A stretch of 32,504 nt of DNA. It comes from Bacteroidota bacterium (GTDB taxonomy: Bacteria > Bacteroidota > Bacteroidia > Flavobacteriales > Flavobacteriaceae). Positions 29,020 through 32,504 of this stretch are shown piece after piece; the stretch's first letter is position 1; every line of letters starts with the position of its first letter. A model generated the notes under the pieces. It ran no database searches. It had not been told where the DNA came from and saw only the letters and a program-made list of their open reading frames with translations. A program made the position numbers and the translations under genes. The DNA lies in the NCBI GenBank assembly GCA_949528465.1, contig CATIMP010000096.1, positions 1 to 32,504 on the forward strand. Reading direction: 5' to 3'.

Positions 29020-30422
29020 TTAAAATATTATACAAGAGTTTTGGTATTGCGTTCATCTTTTGTCTATTGAGTTGCAATTCCCAAGACAAGCCCAATATCA
29101 TCTGGCTTGTTAGCGAAGATCAATCCCCCGAATTTTTCCCAATGTACGGAGATGAAACGGTTCATCTTCCACATCTAGAAGCACTCTCAGAGGATAGCAT
29201 CATTTACGATAATATGCATGCTACAACTCCTGTTTGCGCCCCCGCTAGAAGCGCTATAATTACGGGAATGTACCCTACTACTTTGGGAACTCACAACATG
29301 CGTGCCTATAATGAAGGACGCGATACGAATCAACCTGAATTAGGAATCCCTAATTATTCTCCAAAATTCTCGACTGACATCAAACCCTTTACAACGTATT
29401 TAAGAGATGCAGGGTATTACTGTACCAATAGCAACAAGCAAGATTATAACTTTAAAATTAGCGAAGACGCTTGGGATCAAACCTGCCGTTATTGTAGTGG
29501 AGAACAAAAGGCTAATATCCACTGGCGTAATCGTGCCGAAGGGCAACCCTTTTTTGCCGTGTTTAATTTTCAAATCACACACGAGTCTCAAATTTGGAAA
29601 CAACAAAATAATAAACGTTATATAACTGCCGATGAGGTCAAAAACATCCCTCCTTATTTTCCAGACGACGCCGTTGTTAGAGAAGATATGGCAACGAATT
29701 ACAGTAATTTGGTTCGCATGGATAATGAGATTGGGAAGCTTATTGCGGAACTCAAAGCGCAAGGATTATATGAGAATAGTTATATTTTCTTTTACAGCGA
29801 TCACGGAGGGCCTTTTCCACGGCACAAACGCGCCATATACGACTCGGGAATAAAAGTCCCCCTAATGATTAAACTACCAAAAAGCGAGAAAGCAGGAACA
29901 CGGAATGATGATCTTTGGAGCTTTGTTGATTTAGCCCCAACGGTATTAGACCTTGCTAAAATAACCTTACCCAGCTACCTGCAAGGCAAATCTATTTTAA
30001 ACACTAAGACCAAAGCTAGGGAATATCTGGTGGCTGCCGCAGACAGATTTGATGGGCAAGTAGATAGAATTCGCGCTATAAAGAATAAACGATTTAAACT
30101 TATTAAGAATTACAATGTATCGCTTCCACATGCGTTGGATGTGAATTACCGCAAGCAAGTACCCATGATGCGACGACTAATGGAACTCAATGAAAAGGAA
30201 TTATTAAATGCGAACCAAAAGCGATGGTTCCAAACACCAAAATCTCCAATAGAGTTTTATGATTTGGTAGCGGATCCATTTGAACTCAATAATTTGGCTA
30301 GTGATTCAAGCTATACGGCTGAAATACGTGCGTTTGAACGTCAGTTGGATGCGTGGATAAAAACAACCAATGATTTGGGCGAACTTCCAGAAAGTGAAAT
30401 TATTAAATACTCCACGCAATAA
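29016..30422 (+). CDS. Sulfatase (S1 family, heparan-N-sulfatase-like S1_8 type), lipoprotein
   Basis: Lipobox FCLLSC; PNIIWLVSEDQSPEFFPMYGD, TTPVCAPARSAIITGMYP (C-x-P-A-R), IFFYSDHGGPFPRHKRAIYDSGIKVPLMI, PIEFYDLVADPFELNNLA. Start overlaps the upstream stop (ATGA). Confidence 0.92.
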   Translation: MIKILYKSFGIAFIFCLLSCNSQDKPNIIWLVSEDQSPEFFPMYGDETVHLPHLEALSEDSIIYDNMHATTPVCAPARSAIITGMYPTTLGTHNMRAYNEGRDTNQPELGIPNYSPKFSTDIKPFTTYLRDAGYYCTNSNKQDYNFKISEDAWDQTCRYCSGEQKANIHWRNRAEGQPFFAVFNFQITHESQIWKQQNNKRYITADEVKNIPPYFPDDAVVREDMATNYSNLVRMDNEIGKLIAELKAQGLYENSYIFFYSDHGGPFPRHKRAIYDSGIKVPLMIKLPKSEKAGTRNDDLWSFVDLAPTVLDLAKITLPSYLQGKSILNTKTKAREYLVAAADRFDGQVDRIRAIKNKRFKLIKNYNVSLPHALDVNYRKQVPMMRRLMELNEKELLNANQKRWFQTPKSPIEFYDLVADPFELNNLASDSSYTAEIRAFERQLDAWIKTTNDLGELPESEIIKYSTQ

Positions 30423-30524
30423 CGCAACCTTTTGCCAAACGATTGAAGAAATTCAAACCTATTTAATCTAATACAACCGACTTACCTCAGGCTTCTAAAA
30501 TAGATTAATTGAGCACATAAAAAA

Positions 30525-30549
30525 TTTGGTTCACCAAATTGGTTAACCA
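30525..30549. promoter_or_regulatory. Double palindromic operator candidate, copy 1
   Basis: TTTGGTTCACCAAA-T-TGGTTAACCA: two TGG-type inverted repeats with N2 centres, 13 bp apart, 25 bp upstream of the ATG at 30575. Same layout as 31644-31668. Confidence 0.7.
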
Positions 30550-30574
30550 TTAAGTATTTTCGTAATATTGATTT

Positions 30575-31627
30575 ATGAAATTAATAATAATTACTTGCAT
30601 CCTTTCAGGGTATTTGTGTATGTCACAAGTATTGTTAGAACCTAACGGCCCTGGAAATACGTATAGCGAAATTACGGCTGTGCTCGCGCCAAATTACAAT
30701 CCCATTGAAACACCAGATTGTAACCACAGTGCTTTTGGTGATCATATAGACGAGGTTCATGATAACAGCGTCGGCGACTATGTGTTTCGGTTTTATATTC
30801 ATGTTACACCAGACAATGACCGCTGTATTAAATTTGACCGTCAACGTAACGAAATCAAAACCTATGATAAATCTCCAGAGAATTTATTAGGCGTTGAAGG
30901 AGAAAAGGTAATCTATAAATGGGCATTCAAATTGGCAGATGGATTTCAATCCTCACCAAATTTCACGCACATTCATCAATTAAAATCAGTTGGGGGTAGC
31001 TATTCAAGCATGCCCATGTATACGCTTACCACTCGGAAAGGCACGCCAGATAGACTGGAACTTCGTTATGCGGAAACAGACACTCAAATCACACTCAAAC
31101 AAACTGCACTAAGTCCCATGATTGGTGATTGGGTGGAAGTCACAGAAAGAATTGAATACGCCACTACGGGCTTTTATTCTATTGAAATGACCAGCAAATC
31201 TACAGGACATCAATTGTTTTATTATGACAATACCGCTGCTGCTGCTCCTAAAGTAAATTGGCGGCCAGGGGGTAGTTTTGTGCGTCCCAAATGGGGAATT
31301 TATCGCAGCTTAATTAATGACCAAGACCTTCGCGATGAGCAAGTACTGTTTTCTTATTTTAGCATTGAGGAGGTGTCAAGTTTAAATATATTAGAAGTAG
31401 ATCAAGGGAGTATAAACGTATTTCCAAATCCAACCTCAGGAGTAGTACACATTTCAAGTATAGATGCAGCACAGACGCAAATATTTGCCATGAGTGGTCA
31501 GCTGCTTTTGCAGTCCAATAGCGCGCAAATTGACATAAGTGATTTACCGCCTTCACTTTATTTTTTAAAAGTGTTTGATAAAAACAGCAGCTTGCTCTCA
31601 ACGCAAAAGGTGTTAAAGTCGAATTAA
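30575..31627 (+). CDS. Secreted jelly-roll polysaccharide-lyase-like protein (ulvan PL28/alginate-lyase-like; family uncertain) with T9SS sorting domain
   Basis: Signal peptide; DRQRNEIKTYDKSPENLLGVEGEKVIYKWAFKLADGFQSSPNFTHIHQLKSVGG and RPKWGIYRSLINDQDLRDEQVLFSYFSIEEV resemble beta-jelly-roll lyases with an R-x-E and H-x-H-Q pattern; VFPNPTSGVVHISSIDAAQTQIFAMSGQLLLQ T9SS tail. Confidence 0.6.
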   Translation: MKLIIITCILSGYLCMSQVLLEPNGPGNTYSEITAVLAPNYNPIETPDCNHSAFGDHIDEVHDNSVGDYVFRFYIHVTPDNDRCIKFDRQRNEIKTYDKSPENLLGVEGEKVIYKWAFKLADGFQSSPNFTHIHQLKSVGGSYSSMPMYTLTTRKGTPDRLELRYAETDTQITLKQTALSPMIGDWVEVTERIEYATTGFYSIEMTSKSTGHQLFYYDNTAAAAPKVNWRPGGSFVRPKWGIYRSLINDQDLRDEQVLFSYFSIEEVSSLNILEVDQGSINVFPNPTSGVVHISSIDAAQTQIFAMSGQLLLQSNSAQIDISDLPPSLYFLKVFDKNSSLLSTQKVLKSN

Positions 31628-31643
31628 ATATAATTTTTCTATA

Positions 31644-31668
31644 TTTGGAAAACCAAACTGGTTAACCA
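31644..31668. promoter_or_regulatory. Double palindromic operator candidate, copy 2
   Basis: TTTGGAAAACCAAA-C-TGGTTAACCA, same spacing as copy 1. Overlaps a TATATTTG box (31640-31647) upstream of the ATG at 31687. Confidence 0.7.
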
Positions 31669-31686
31669 ATTAAACCAATCTTTAAA

Positions 31687-32504
31687 ATGATAACAACAAA
31701 AGCAATCCTCCGTGTATTCATACTCATTTTTGTGCTGCACTTACAGGGGTGCACTGAAAATAGTAAGCCAACGCACATAGCAAGTAAGGTCATCCCTTTT
31801 TTCCAGCATTGGAATTTAATTTTAGGAGATGGTTCAAATGCGGGTGTCGCAATTGATTATGAAAATAAAGATTTTTTTTACGCTACAGCTGAGGGTGAGG
31901 AAGAATGGGTTGTTTTTAAAACACCCAACGCTGGGAACACACACGGTACTTCGAACAATACAAGAACTGAACTAGCGCAGCTAAAAAAGTGGTCGCCTCT
32001 AATCGATGCAAAATTGGATGCGACACTAAAAGTAATGAATGTTGCAAGTACAGGCGATGCGCGGGTAGCAGCAAGTTACTCGGTCGTAGTAGGCCAGATT
32101 CACAGTGCAGATGGGCACGAGAATGAACCCTTTAAGATATTTTATAAAAAATTCCCGGGGCATACAAAAGGATCGGTTTTTTGGAATTATGAAATCAATA
32201 CAGCTGGTGAAGACAATTCAAAAAGATGGGATTATTCCTATCCTATTTGGGGCCATGACTTTTCTGTTGTTGGAACAGACGCCGATACCTTTCCACAAGA
32301 ACCTGAGGAGGGCATCGCTATAGGAGAAGCGTTTAGCTATCAAGTGGAAGTGAAAGAAGGGATGATGTACCTTACATTTACAAGTGAAGGACATCCAACA
32401 AAAACCTTTACTAAAAATCTGATCGATTCTGAATATAAGACAGAGACCGATACTCCAAAGCAGGTTCAGGAATTATTTTTCCCTATTGGTCAAGATGGTG
32501 TTGA
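31687..32504 (+). CDS. PL7-like alginate lyase (alginate_lyase2 family), lipoprotein, 3'-truncated by window end
   Basis: Open frame to the window end (absent from the ORF track because it has no stop): MITTKAILRVFILIFVLHLQGCTEN lipobox; NNTRTELAQ, VVVGQIHS (QIH motif), QELFFPIGQDGV (equivalent of the C-terminal YFKxG strand). Confidence 0.82.
   Translation, partial: MITTKAILRVFILIFVLHLQGCTENSKPTHIASKVIPFFQHWNLILGDGSNAGVAIDYENKDFFYATAEGEEEWVVFKTPNAGNTHGTSNNTRTELAQLKKWSPLIDAKLDATLKVMNVASTGDARVAASYSVVVGQIHSADGHENEPFKIFYKKFPGHTKGSVFWNYEINTAGEDNSKRWDYSYPIWGHDFSVVGTDADTFPQEPEEGIAIGEAFSYQVEVKEGMMYLTFTSEGHPTKTFTKNLIDSEYKTETDTPKQVQELFFPIGQDGV

Noticed and set aside
29400-29762. 120-aa antisense ORF in the last sulfatase gene
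   Set aside because: Longest antisense ORF, but overlaps conserved sulfatase codons and lacks recognisable features or a ribosome-binding context.
30461-30508. Inverted repeat TTAATCTA...TAGATTAA after the last sulfatase
   Set aside because: Only 8 AT-rich pairs with a loop of about 30 nt and no T-tract; too weak to call a terminator.
32105-32323. 72-aa ORF near the window end
   Set aside because: Out-of-frame within the truncated PL7-like CDS starting at 31687, which has clear lipobox and lyase motifs.
1-32504. CRISPR array, tRNA/rRNA genes, transposases or phage genes
   Set aside because: No regularly spaced repeats, RNA-gene signatures, transposase motifs or IS ends were seen; the region reads as continuous PUL genes.

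Overview
The window is a polysaccharide utilization locus (PUL) from a marine-type Bacteroidetes/Flavobacteriia genome. T9SS C-terminal sorting domains, a SusC/SusD pair, a hybrid two-component sensor (HTCS) and TAnnTTTG-like promoter boxes support this lineage. The gene content points to a sulfated and probably acetylated xylan-like glycan: two GH10 modules, a GH43, a GH5, a CBM22-like module, a SASA/CE6-like esterase, an XylE-like MFS sugar transporter and four sulfatase modules. The most striking gene is at 24013-26619. It is a single 868-aa ORF that fuses an S1-type sulfatase with a divergent GH10 domain; both catalytic glutamates are kept but the usual GH10 minus-subsite motifs are degraded. 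Other points of interest are a terminator-like hairpin inside the GH5 signal-peptide codons, a CBM22-like module apparently nested inside the terminal motif of a beta-helix protein, and a near-identical double palindrome upstream of the last two genes. That palindrome suggests a second regulon (jelly-roll lyase plus PL7 alginate-lyase-like) starts at about 30.5 kb. All family calls come from reading motifs by eye; no database search was run.
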